This document shows positions 9,030-17,104 of a stretch of DNA of 64,000 bases, piece after piece (the stretch's first letter is position 1; each line of letters starts with the position of its first letter). The DNA is from Aliarcobacter sp. (GTDB taxonomy: Bacteria; Campylobacterota; Campylobacteria; Campylobacterales; Arcobacteraceae). The position numbers and the translations under genes are program-made. The stretch is from positions 90,207-154,206 of the forward strand of contig JAQVBE010000005.1 in assembly GCA_028690445.1 (NCBI GenBank), in the 5' to 3' direction. The notes under the pieces are model-generated. The model saw only the letters and a list, made by a program, of their open reading frames with translations. It was not told where the DNA came from and made no database searches.

Positions 9030-10115
9030 ATGGAACAACAAATAAAAAATTTATATTCAGAAGTTTATATTGAAAAACTAGCTTTAGAAATAAAAAAAAG
9101 TTATAAAAACTTTGAATCAAAGATGTTTATTAGTTCTATTTTTAATACTTCATGGCAAGATTTAGAACTAAAAGCTAGAATGAGACATATTGCAATTACT
9201 TTAAATAAATATTTGCCATTTTTATATAAAGAACAACTTGAAATTTTAAAAGATATAAAAAAAGATTTTTCTGGGCTTGAAGCTATGATTTTTCAAGATT
9301 TTGTTGAGGTTTTTGGGCTTGATGATTTTTCTGAATCTATGAAAGCTTTGAAAGTTTTTACTCAAGATTCTAGTAGTGAATTCGCTATTCGGCAATTTAT
9401 TTTAAAATATGAAGAACAAACTATGGAGCAAATGAAAATTTGGAGTCAAAGTTCAAATGAACATTTGAGAAGACTCTCATCTGAGGGTTGCAGACCTCGA
9501 CTTCCTTGGGCTGTATCTTTGCCAAAATTCAAACAAAATCCTTTAAAAATTTTAGAAATTATAGAGCTTCTAAAAAATGACAAAAGTTTGTATGTACGAA
9601 AATCTGTTGCAAATAATCTAAATGATATTTCAAAAGACAATCCACAACTTGTGATAAATTTTGTAAAACAAAATCTTGGAAGCTCAAAAGAATTAGATTG
9701 GATTTGTAAACACGCCTCTCGAACACTTCTCAAAAAAGGGGATAAACAAATACTAAATTTGTTTAATTTTGATAAATCAAATCATATAAATCTCACAAAA
9801 TTTTGTTATGATAAAAGTGTAAATATTAATGAAAATTTGACTTTTTCTTTTGAAATAAATTCAGATGAAAAAATTGGAAATATCAGAATTGAATATGCTA
9901 TCGATTATCTAAAATCAAATAAAACTCACAATAGAAAAATCTTTATGATAAGTCAAAATGAGATAAAATCATCTTCAAAAAAGTTTACAAAAAAACAAAT
10001 TTTCAAAAATATGACAACACGAAAACACTATTTAGGAAAGCATTTTATTGCAATTTTGATAAATAGTGAAGAAATTTTGAAAGAGGAATTTTATCTAAAT
10101 GACACCTGCAATTGA
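9030..10115 (+). CDS. AlkC-like DNA alkylation repair protein (HEAT repeats)
   Basis: 361 residues from ATG 9030 (a TTG lies 6 nt upstream in frame). The central HEAT-repeat region contains [21 protein letters not shown] and [19 protein letters not shown], which are characteristic of the AlkC branch of bacterial alkylpurine glycosylases. AlkC excises 3-methyladenine and 3-methylcytosine from DNA. The C-terminal 110 residues form a beta-rich extension, as some AlkC proteins have. The last 17 nt overlap the ybaK-like gene in another frame, so the two are translationally coupled. Confidence 0.83.
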   Translation: MEQQIKNLYSEVYIEKLALEIKKSYKNFESKMFISSIFNTSWQDLELKARMRHIAITLNKYLPFLYKEQLEILKDIKKDFSGLEAMIFQDFVEVFGLDDFSESMKALKVFTQDSSSEFAIRQFILKYEEQTMEQMKIWSQSSNEHLRRLSSEGCRPRLPWAVSLPKFKQNPLKILEIIELLKNDKSLYVRKSVANNLNDISKDNPQLVINFVKQNLGSSKELDWICKHASRTLLKKGDKQILNLFNFDKSNHINLTKFCYDKSVNINENLTFSFEINSDEKIGNIRIEYAIDYLKSNKTHNRKIFMISQNEIKSSSKKFTKKQIFKNMTTRKHYLGKHFIAILINSEEILKEEFYLNDTCN

Positions 10116-10566
10116 TTTACTTAAAAAAAACAAATGTGATTTTAAAATACATAAATATGACCATGACCCAGTTTGTACAAATTTTGGTGATGAAGCTGTT
10201 CAAAAACTAGGTCTTGATGCTTCTCAAGTTTATAAAACACTTCTTGTTGAATTAACTCCAAAACAGTTAGTTGTATGTGTTTTGCCTGTGGAAAATCAAT
10301 TAAGTTTAAAAGATGTTGCAACTGCTTTTGATGTAAAAAAAGCAGTAATGGCAAATAAAGATGAAGCGCAAAAAGTTACTGGATATTTGCTTGGTGGAAT
10401 TTCACCTTTGGGACAAAAAAAACTTTTAAAAACTGTTTTAGATGAAAGTGTAAATAAATTTGAAACAATTTTTATAAGTGGTGGTAAAAGAGGTTTGGAT
10501 ATTGAAGTTAAACCTTGTGATTTAGAAAAATTATTAAAAGCAAAAATCCATAAAATCATAAGTTAA
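10099..10566 (+). CDS. ybaK: YbaK/EbsC-family Cys-tRNA(Pro) deacylase
   Basis: 155 residues, the normal length for YbaK. Family features are [29 protein letters not shown], the conserved lysine in [21 protein letters not shown] and [13 protein letters not shown]. The enzyme hydrolyses cysteine mis-charged on tRNA(Pro) and works alongside prolyl-tRNA synthetase. Its start codon lies inside the end of the AlkC-like gene. Confidence 0.92.
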   Translation: MTPAIDLLKKNKCDFKIHKYDHDPVCTNFGDEAVQKLGLDASQVYKTLLVELTPKQLVVCVLPVENQLSLKDVATAFDVKKAVMANKDEAQKVTGYLLGGISPLGQKKLLKTVLDESVNKFETIFISGGKRGLDIEVKPCDLEKLLKAKIHKIIS

Positions 10567-10619
10567 CAAAGGCACAATATTTTATTTGTTATAATCATCA
10601 ATAAGATAAAGGAGTTATT

Positions 10620-10829
10620 ATGAGTAAATTAAATAACGGCGAACCTAGTTTAAATAAAATTGATGATTATAATGGTAACGAATCAAAACAAAAAAGAAAT
10701 ATGGTAAGACTTGTGGTGATTTTTTGTTTAGTTGTTGGTGGGATTTTTACTTATCTAAAAAGTGCTTCTGCACCAAGTGATTATGTAGGAACACAAGAAA
10801 AATCGGGTATTAATACTACTAGAAATTAA
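10620..10829 (+). CDS. Small single-pass membrane protein, unknown
   Basis: 69 residues with an AAGGAG site 5 nt before ATG. Residues about 28-46 (MVRLVVIFCLVVGGIFTYL) form one transmembrane segment preceded by a Lys/Arg cluster, so the polar N-terminus is probably cytoplasmic. It is 22 nt upstream of the next exported protein and may be co-transcribed. I do not recognise a family. Confidence 0.65.
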   Translation: MSKLNNGEPSLNKIDDYNGNESKQKRNMVRLVVIFCLVVGGIFTYLKSASAPSDYVGTQEKSGINTTRN

Positions 10830-10851
10830 ATTATTTAAAAGGAAAAATATA

Positions 10852-11334
10852 ATGAAAAAAAGAATTTTAGCAATTACTTTAATTGCTGGTTTATCATCGT
10901 TACTAAATGCAGAAGGATTTGATACAAAAGTATCAGTTGGTGCAACTGCTGCAAAAATGGATGGTGAAACATACACACAATATGGTATTGGATATACATC
11001 AAATACAAGATTAGATAGTGGAATTATTTTAGGTTTTGGAAACAGTTTAGCTTATGGTAATGTAAAAAATGGTGTTGAAGCAATTAGTGCTGATATGGAT
11101 TTAAGAGCTGGGTATGAAATTGCTCAAAATTTAACTGCTTTTGCTATTGGAACAGGTGTTGCTCAAACTGTTGATAATAGTTCTGCTGTTGGTCTTGGAT
11201 ATGGTGGTTCTTTAGAATATAGACTTACTTCAAATGTATCTTTAGAGGGAAGTTATAAAACTGTAACAATGAATGATTCTCCAAGAGATTATGACTATAA
11301 TACATCAAATCTTGCAATAAAGTTCAACTATTAA
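10852..11334 (+). CDS. Small outer-membrane beta-barrel-like protein
   Basis: 160 residues. Residues 1-20 form a signal peptide ending ...SLLNA-EG. The mature part alternates hydrophobic and polar residues with many Gly and aromatic residues (TQYGIGYTSNTRLDSG, GLGYGGSLEYRLTSNVSLEG) and ends NLAIKFNY, the terminal aromatic typical of barrels inserted by Bam. This resembles 8-stranded OmpA/OmpW-like porin-fold proteins. The function is unknown. RBS AAAGGA precedes the start. Confidence 0.7.
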   Translation: MKKRILAITLIAGLSSLLNAEGFDTKVSVGATAAKMDGETYTQYGIGYTSNTRLDSGIILGFGNSLAYGNVKNGVEAISADMDLRAGYEIAQNLTAFAIGTGVAQTVDNSSAVGLGYGGSLEYRLTSNVSLEGSYKTVTMNDSPRDYDYNTSNLAIKFNY

Positions 11335-11346
11335 TAGTTGGACTTT

Positions 11347-12648
11347 ATGTTAATAGCTTTAAACAATTATCACCAAAATACAAAACACACATATAACTCA
11401 ATACGAACAAATCCAAATAGGGTAGATTGGAATAATCCTCCAAATAAATTTAAATTTTATTCAAAAGAGTATAAAAGAGTTCATTTAAACTCTTCAAATC
11501 AAAACTATAATTTTTTGTATTTAATTTCTGGAATTAGCGCTAAAAAAAGTTATCCATCTGGTGAATATTATCTAAGAGTTAATCCAAGTGCAGGAGCTTT
11601 ATATCCAAATGAAGTCTATTTTCAAGTTAGAAATATAGATGGTTTTGAAGATGGAATTTATCATTTAGAAGTTGGCTCTTCAAGTGTAGTATTATTACAA
11701 AAAATTGAAAATAATGAAGGAATAGAAAAACTTTTAGAATTATCTTATAGTGTTGATGGTTTTATATTTTTTGTTTCGTCTTTATATTTTAGGTCATCTT
11801 GGAAATACAAAAATAGAGCATTTCGATACTGTTTATTGGATGCTGGGCATTTAATTGGAACTATGGAAGCTAGTTCTTATTTATTTGATAAAGATTTTGA
11901 AGTGATATATGATTTTTCTAAAGAGAAAGTAAATAGGTTCTTTTCTTTTGATGAAAAAGAATTTTTTACTTCTATTGTAATTGCTGGAAAAGAACAACAA
12001 AATAAAAAAGTGAGTTTTCCCTTGTCTCTTCCAACTTTAGATGGAGCAAGTTATATAGAAGAAAACATTAGTTTTTTTCAAAAAAATGAATTAGTTGAAA
12101 ATGCTTATAAAGAGAGTTTAAAAATCACAGATAAAAAATCTCAAGAAAAAAGTGCTATTTTTAATTTTCAAAAACAAAGATTCCAAGATACTATTTTTAA
12201 AAGAAGATCAATTAGAGAATTCACTCAACAAAGCATTTCTAAACTTCAATTTGAATCAATAATGGGTGTTGTAAATCAAGCCATAAAAAGTGATTGTGAT
12301 GAGCAAGTTGATATTTTCTATGTTGTAAATAGAGTTGAAAATTTAGTTTTGGGACTTTATAAAAATGGTGAACTTTTAAAAACAGGTGATTTTTCATCAA
12401 AAGCTGGATATTTATGTTTAGAACAGGATTTAGGAAAATCAAGTGCAGTTACTTTTTTCTTAACATCAAAAGGCAAAAATTACCAAGAACTTTATCAAAA
12501 GGCTGGAATAATTGGACATAGATTATATTTAGCATCAAATTATTTAGATATTGGTTGTACTGGAATAGGAGCTTATTATGATGATGAAGTTTGTGAATTT
12601 ATAGAAGAAAATACAATGGTCTTATACGCATTAGCTATTGGAAACTAA
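11347..12648 (+). CDS. SagB/ThcOx-type nitroreductase-fold dehydrogenase
   Basis: 433 residues from ATG 11347 (a TTG lies 9 nt upstream). The N-terminus NNYHQNTKHTYNSIRTNP followed by RVDWNNPPNKFKFY is the SagB-family signature. Two nitroreductase-like halves follow, with RVNPSAGALYPNEVY and RYCLLDAGHLIGTMEASSY in the first and KRRSIREFTQQSIS and GHRLYLASNYLDIGCTGIGAYYDD in the second. The family uses FMN to oxidise azolines to azoles in thiazole/oxazole-modified peptides. No cyclodehydratase or precursor peptide is nearby, so this is an orphan whose substrate is unknown. It starts just after the barrel gene. Confidence 0.82.
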   Translation: MLIALNNYHQNTKHTYNSIRTNPNRVDWNNPPNKFKFYSKEYKRVHLNSSNQNYNFLYLISGISAKKSYPSGEYYLRVNPSAGALYPNEVYFQVRNIDGFEDGIYHLEVGSSSVVLLQKIENNEGIEKLLELSYSVDGFIFFVSSLYFRSSWKYKNRAFRYCLLDAGHLIGTMEASSYLFDKDFEVIYDFSKEKVNRFFSFDEKEFFTSIVIAGKEQQNKKVSFPLSLPTLDGASYIEENISFFQKNELVENAYKESLKITDKKSQEKSAIFNFQKQRFQDTIFKRRSIREFTQQSISKLQFESIMGVVNQAIKSDCDEQVDIFYVVNRVENLVLGLYKNGELLKTGDFSSKAGYLCLEQDLGKSSAVTFFLTSKGKNYQELYQKAGIIGHRLYLASNYLDIGCTGIGAYYDDEVCEFIEENTMVLYALAIGN

Positions 12649-12651
12649 AGC

Positions 12652-12675
12652 TTATCTCTTATTCAAAAGAGATAA
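12652..12675. terminator. Convergent hairpin between SagB-like and GGDEF-EAL genes
   Basis: TTATCTCTT pairs with AAGAGATAA around a short loop between two converging genes. There is no strong T-run, so it is a terminator by position mainly. Confidence 0.55.
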
Positions 12676-15214
12676 ACTTCTCACTTGGTTTTCCTATATG
12701 AAAACCTTGATAATAATCGATTTCAAGTTCATTTAAAATATCAACTATTTCTTCATTTTCTACAAATTCAGCAATTGTTTGAATTTTTAATTCTTTTGCT
12801 AAAGTTACAATACTATTTACAAAAGCTTTATCTTTTATATCTTTATTGATATTAATGATAAAATCTCCATCAATTTTTACATAATCAATAGGAAATTTTT
12901 TAATATAATGAAATGATGAAAATCCTGAACCAAAATCATCTATGGCAAATTTATAACCATCAGATTTTAAATTATGTACAAATTTTTCTAATAAAGAGAA
13001 GTTTTTTACTGTTTCTCTTTCTGTAATTTCAAATACTATTTTTTCTTTATTTATCTCATATTTTAAAACAAAAGCATTTATTTTGTTTATAAAATCTCCT
13101 ACAATTAAAGATTTTGGAGACAAATTGATAAATAAAATTCCTTCATATTGTGTTCTTTGAATCTCTTTAAAAGCTTTTTCAATAACCATTAGATCCATAC
13201 TATTTATTAGTCCTCGAGCTTCTGCAATTTCTATAAATTCGTAGGCAGAAACTATTTTTCCATCTTGATGAATTCTCATTAGAAGTTCATGAATTACTAA
13301 TTTATTAGATGCAGATGCTGGTTTTATTGGTTGAAAATATGGATAAATCTCATCATTTTCTATTGCTCTAATTAGAAGTGAAGATTTCTCTTGATTTGTT
13401 TTTAAAATATTAGAAATATCTCTTTCATTTGGGATCTTTATACCATTTTTACCTTCTTCTTTTGCTTGATACATCATATAATCAGCAATTACAAACATAT
13501 CTTTTTGCGATAAAGTATGAATTGGATAAACACAAATTCCAATAGAGATAGTTATTCCAACCCTTGATCCATCAGGTGCAATTAATTTTTCGTCTTCTAT
13601 TTTTTTTGAAATTCTATTTGCAACAGTTAATGCTCCATTTTCATCACATTCTGGAAGAATAATTGTAAACTCATCTCCTCCATATCTTGCAACAATATCC
13701 TCATCTCTTTTTTCTTCTTCAAGGATATTTGCAACCGTTTGTAAAAATTTATCCCCAAAAGCATGACCAAAGTTGTCATTTATTGGTTTAAAATTATCGC
13801 AATCTATAACCATTAAAGCAAATGGATAGTCATGTCTTGCAGCTCTTTTTATTTCATAACTCATCATGTCATTAAAAACTCTTTGGTTAAATAAATCAGT
13901 TAAGGGATCACGTGCTGCGTAATATTCCAAATCTTGAGTATATTTATGAATAGCTTTTACAGAACCTACAAGATTTGCCATAGTTGTTAATATTGAATCA
14001 ATTACAATATATCTAATGGGATCATTCGAGAATATTGATTGTAAACCAATTCCCACAATTCCTCCAATTTTAGGACTATCTAAAAATAGAGATTTTGAAC
14101 GATATTCTACTTCTTCTTCAACTAATTCATTTAAACATCTATTTCTATCTGCAATCACATGTTTTATTGTAAAATCTGTCATTTCTTTGAAATAATCAGA
14201 ATCTTTTATAGTTTTATTTATATATTTTTCAAAAACCATTTTTTGATGTTCTTGTGGCATTCCCAACCAAAAAATATCAACTTCAAATTGGTCCTCACCA
14301 ACTCTAAAAATAGTCATTAAAGTGTATGTTTCCATGATTTTATTTATTTCTATTAATAAATCACAAATATATTCTCTCCAATCTTTTACAATATCTGAAG
14401 TAATAATAAATTTATCCAAAAGTTTTATTTCAAATTCTAATAACTCTTTATCAACGGCAACACCTTTTAATTTATCAGCCATTAAATCAACATTATATAC
14501 GATTTGATTAAACTCTTCAAAATATAAATCAATATTTTTTGAATCAAAAGCTTTGAAATCTTGAACAGAATTTATATTCTGAACTTTGTTATTAAATAGA
14601 GTTAGATTTTTAATAATAGGTTTTGTTGTATATCTTGATGAGAAAAAGGCGAGAAGATAAAATATTGGGACAATAATTAGGAAAAAAACAATATATTGAT
14701 ATTTAGATTCTAAAAAAATAGAATTAAGATTTTGTTTTACCTCTACTACTCCTAGAACATCGCCAACTTCTACATTTAAATGGCAAGATTTACAGTCTGC
14801 TGTTGCTTTTAATGGCAAGATATTTCTTACAATATTATCTTCAAAACCATTAAGTTTTTCTATTTTTCCATTTAAAATATCAACTAATGTTGCATCTTTT
14901 TCTTTTTCTTGTATTTCACCAAAAAGCTGCTTTACTTTTTCTGATCTATAAATATTGATTTGATAGTTACTTCTTTCAAAATTATCTTCCAAAGATTTGG
15001 CAAAAATTATAACATCCTCTCTACTCCATCCTTTTCTCATAACTTGATACATTGAAGAAAAGACTTGTTTAGATATTCCTTCTGAGTGTTTTATGGCTTC
15101 TTTTTTTGTAAAAGTTGTATGTAGATATGTAGTAAAAATAAAACATATTAAAAAAATTAAGGAAACTAATATTATTTGTCTTGAAAATATATAATTTTTG
15201 AAAGTTTTATTCAT
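12659..15214 (-). CDS. Membrane GGDEF-EAL c-di-GMP enzyme with a CxxCH sensor domain
   Basis: 851 residues. A transmembrane segment lies near 13-32, a periplasmic domain at about 33-170, and a second membrane span near 172-192. The periplasmic domain holds CKSCH at 141-145, a c-type haem attachment motif as seen in Tll0287/DUF3365-like sensors. After a long linker come GGDEF (ARYGGDEFTIILPE, about 445-600) and EAL (about 620-851). The cyclase signature is intact. The EAL signature reads ELLMRI instead of EALxR, but the metal site DDFGSGFSS and the IKIDG-like YVKIDGDFI remain, so phosphodiesterase activity is plausible. It may link haem-sensed redox or gas conditions to c-di-GMP levels. Confidence 0.87.
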   Translation of the reverse strand: MNKTFKNYIFSRQIILVSLIFLICFIFTTYLHTTFTKKEAIKHSEGISKQVFSSMYQVMRKGWSREDVIIFAKSLEDNFERSNYQINIYRSEKVKQLFGEIQEKEKDATLVDILNGKIEKLNGFEDNIVRNILPLKATADCKSCHLNVEVGDVLGVVEVKQNLNSIFLESKYQYIVFFLIIVPIFYLLAFFSSRYTTKPIIKNLTLFNNKVQNINSVQDFKAFDSKNIDLYFEEFNQIVYNVDLMADKLKGVAVDKELLEFEIKLLDKFIITSDIVKDWREYICDLLIEINKIMETYTLMTIFRVGEDQFEVDIFWLGMPQEHQKMVFEKYINKTIKDSDYFKEMTDFTIKHVIADRNRCLNELVEEEVEYRSKSLFLDSPKIGGIVGIGLQSIFSNDPIRYIVIDSILTTMANLVGSVKAIHKYTQDLEYYAARDPLTDLFNQRVFNDMMSYEIKRAARHDYPFALMVIDCDNFKPINDNFGHAFGDKFLQTVANILEEEKRDEDIVARYGGDEFTIILPECDENGALTVANRISKKIEDEKLIAPDGSRVGITISIGICVYPIHTLSQKDMFVIADYMMYQAKEEGKNGIKIPNERDISNILKTNQEKSSLLIRAIENDEIYPYFQPIKPASASNKLVIHELLMRIHQDGKIVSAYEFIEIAEARGLINSMDLMVIEKAFKEIQRTQYEGILFINLSPKSLIVGDFINKINAFVLKYEINKEKIVFEITERETVKNFSLLEKFVHNLKSDGYKFAIDDFGSGFSSFHYIKKFPIDYVKIDGDFIININKDIKDKAFVNSIVTLAKELKIQTIAEFVENEEIVDILNELEIDYYQGFHIGKPSEKFISFE

Positions 15215-15324
15215 AAAAAATCCTATTAAAGTAAGTCTTAAAATAGTAGCAAAAAAAAGTTAAATTAATATTATTAAATTTAAGAAAGTTGATAAATTAA
15301 GGAGGAAAATAATTATTAATTAAT

Positions 15325-15347
15325 AAAAATGGGTATTACCCATTTTT
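15325..15347 (-). terminator. Terminator of the truncated haemoglobin gene
   Basis: AAAAATGGG pairs perfectly with CCCATTTTT around five bases. On the minus strand it directly follows the stop codon and its 3' arm ends in a T-run. Confidence 0.8.
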
Positions 15348-15348
15348 A

Positions 15349-15783
15349 TTAATTTTCTGCTGTGTTAATCATCCAAATTGAAAAAACATCTAAATAGTTC
15401 CAAAAAGATTGTTTTAAATTATCCGGCATATCAAGTTTTGATAAAACAATAATATAAGATTCAAGCCAAATCTTTCTAGCTTCAGGAGTGATTTTAAAAT
15501 CTGCATGTCTTCCTACCATCATAGGAGCACCTCTATTTTTATTAAAATAATCAGGTCCTCCACAAATTTGAATAAAAAAATCAGCTGAGTGTTGTTTAGC
15601 CATTTCAAATCCCTCATCTGTTAGAGGGAATAATCCTTTTATGTTACTAACTCTTAGTAAATCATAATGGTCTGAGATTAGTTTTCTCATACCATCTTCA
15701 CCTAAAAATTGTAAAACTTTTGGATCTGGTTTTACAACAGGTGGTCTTGTTCCTACTAATCCTTGAGATATATTAAATTGCAT
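15349..15783 (-). CDS. Truncated haemoglobin (group 2-like)
   Basis: 144 residues. The E-F region reads GGPDYFNKNRGAPMMVGRHADFKI, in which the RH histidine occupies the proximal haem-ligand position of TrHbO-like globins, followed by the conserved Trp-containing G helix (EARKIWLESYIIVL). Campylobacter species carry a truncated haemoglobin, Ctb, that supports microaerobic respiration and nitrosative-stress tolerance, and this may serve a similar role. It is a single-gene unit with its own terminator. Confidence 0.82.
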   Translation of the reverse strand: MQFNISQGLVGTRPPVVKPDPKVLQFLGEDGMRKLISDHYDLLRVSNIKGLFPLTDEGFEMAKQHSADFFIQICGGPDYFNKNRGAPMMVGRHADFKITPEARKIWLESYIIVLSKLDMPDNLKQSFWNYLDVFSIWMINTAEN

Positions 15784-15922
15784 TTTATTAAACCTTTAAA
15801 AGAAATATTATTTATTTGCATAATTGCAATGACATAATACAATATAATTAATTTTAAAGAGTTTTTAGAATTAAAAAAAGTTTACTATGTTAAAATGCCA
15901 AAAGAAAAAAGGTTAGGAATTT

Positions 15923-16522
15923 ATGGACAAAAATATTGATGAGATTATTGAGTGTTATAATTGTGGATTATTTATAAAAATACACAATGAAACAAATAAT
16001 AAAACTCAAAAATGTCCTAGATGTAATAGCAAAATAAAAGCCCAAAATAGACACTCTTCAGATTCTTTATATTATGCTATTTCTGCACTTTTATTATTTG
16101 GAATTTTAAATGTTTATCCTATTATTACTTTAAATATAAATGATAATGAACTAAAAGCTACTTTAATTGGAACGGTATCTATTCTTTTAGAACAAAATTT
16201 CTTTTTTGTGGCATTAGTAGTTTTTTTTACTATCATTTTAGCCCCAATATTAAACTCTTTAGTGATTATTTTTGCCTTTATACAAGAAAAAACGAGAATA
16301 AGGCTTTTTACTGATACTTTACTTCATGATAGTTTTCATTTTTTTAAACATTGGGGATTTATTGAGGTTTTTGTAATAAGTATTATAGTTACATATATAA
16401 AATTAATAGGAATGGTGAGTTCCACAAAATTTGATATTGGTTTTTATATTATGTTGGCTTATATTTTTTGTTTTTATATGTCAAACAGAAGATTTGTAGG
16501 CGAAAGTGTATTTGGTGAATAA
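15923..16522 (+). CDS. PqiA/LetA-type membrane protein, first half
   Basis: 199 residues. An N-terminal zinc ribbon (CYNC near residue 12 and CPRC near 33) is followed by about four transmembrane segments. This is one PqiA domain. In E. coli LetA (YebS) and PqiA, two such domains are fused in one chain of about 420 residues; here they are two genes, this one ending at 16522 and the next starting at 16523. Partners of MCE proteins, they are thought to help move phospholipids between the membranes. The unit leads a three-gene operon with the letB-like gene. Confidence 0.85.
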   Translation: MDKNIDEIIECYNCGLFIKIHNETNNKTQKCPRCNSKIKAQNRHSSDSLYYAISALLLFGILNVYPIITLNINDNELKATLIGTVSILLEQNFFFVALVVFFTIILAPILNSLVIIFAFIQEKTRIRLFTDTLLHDSFHFFKHWGFIEVFVISIIVTYIKLIGMVSSTKFDIGFYIMLAYIFCFYMSNRRFVGESVFGE

Positions 16523-17104
16523 ATGGTTTTAATATCTTGTAAAAATTGTCATAAAATGTATGAAAAAGAGAATTATAATGATTTTATTTGTACTAGATGT
16601 AATCATAAGGTACGAAAACGAATAAAACACTCTTTACAAGTTTCTCTTGCACTTACTATTTGTGCAATATTACTTTATATTCCAGCTATGATTTATCCAA
16701 TCATGGAAGTTACAACCCTTGGAGTAAAGGTTGAAAGTACAATTTTAGAAGGTGTTATTAGCTTTTTAAATATGGAAAGTTATTTTATTGCAATTGTGAT
16801 TTTTACTGCAAGTGTTGTGATTCCTATGATTAAACTTATTGGTTTACTTTTTATTTTTATAAGTTTAAAAATAAATGTAAAAATGCAAAATAATAGAAAA
16901 ATATTAATATTTAAATTTATCGAAGCTATTGGGAAATGGTCAATGATTGATATTTATGTGGTTGCATTATTAGCATCAATTGTGCAACTTGATGAGATTT
17001 TTAATATAAAAGGAGGAATTGCTGCGACCTCTTTTGCCTTAATGGTAATAGTAACAATGATAGCAGCAAATAGATTTGATACAAGGATTATTTGGGATGA
17101 GTAA
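16523..17104 (+). CDS. PqiA/LetA-type membrane protein, second half
   Basis: 193 residues with a zinc ribbon (CKNC near residue 6, CTRC near 23) and about four membrane segments, including YIPAMIYPIMEVTTLG, a PqiA-family pattern. Its ATG abuts the stop codon of the preceding gene, and its own end overlaps the ATG of the letB-like gene (ATGA-type overlap at 17097-17104). The three products probably form one inner-membrane lipid-transport assembly. Confidence 0.86.
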   Translation: MVLISCKNCHKMYEKENYNDFICTRCNHKVRKRIKHSLQVSLALTICAILLYIPAMIYPIMEVTTLGVKVESTILEGVISFLNMESYFIAIVIFTASVVIPMIKLIGLLFIFISLKINVKMQNNRKILIFKFIEAIGKWSMIDIYVVALLASIVQLDEIFNIKGGIAATSFALMVIVTMIAANRFDTRIIWDE

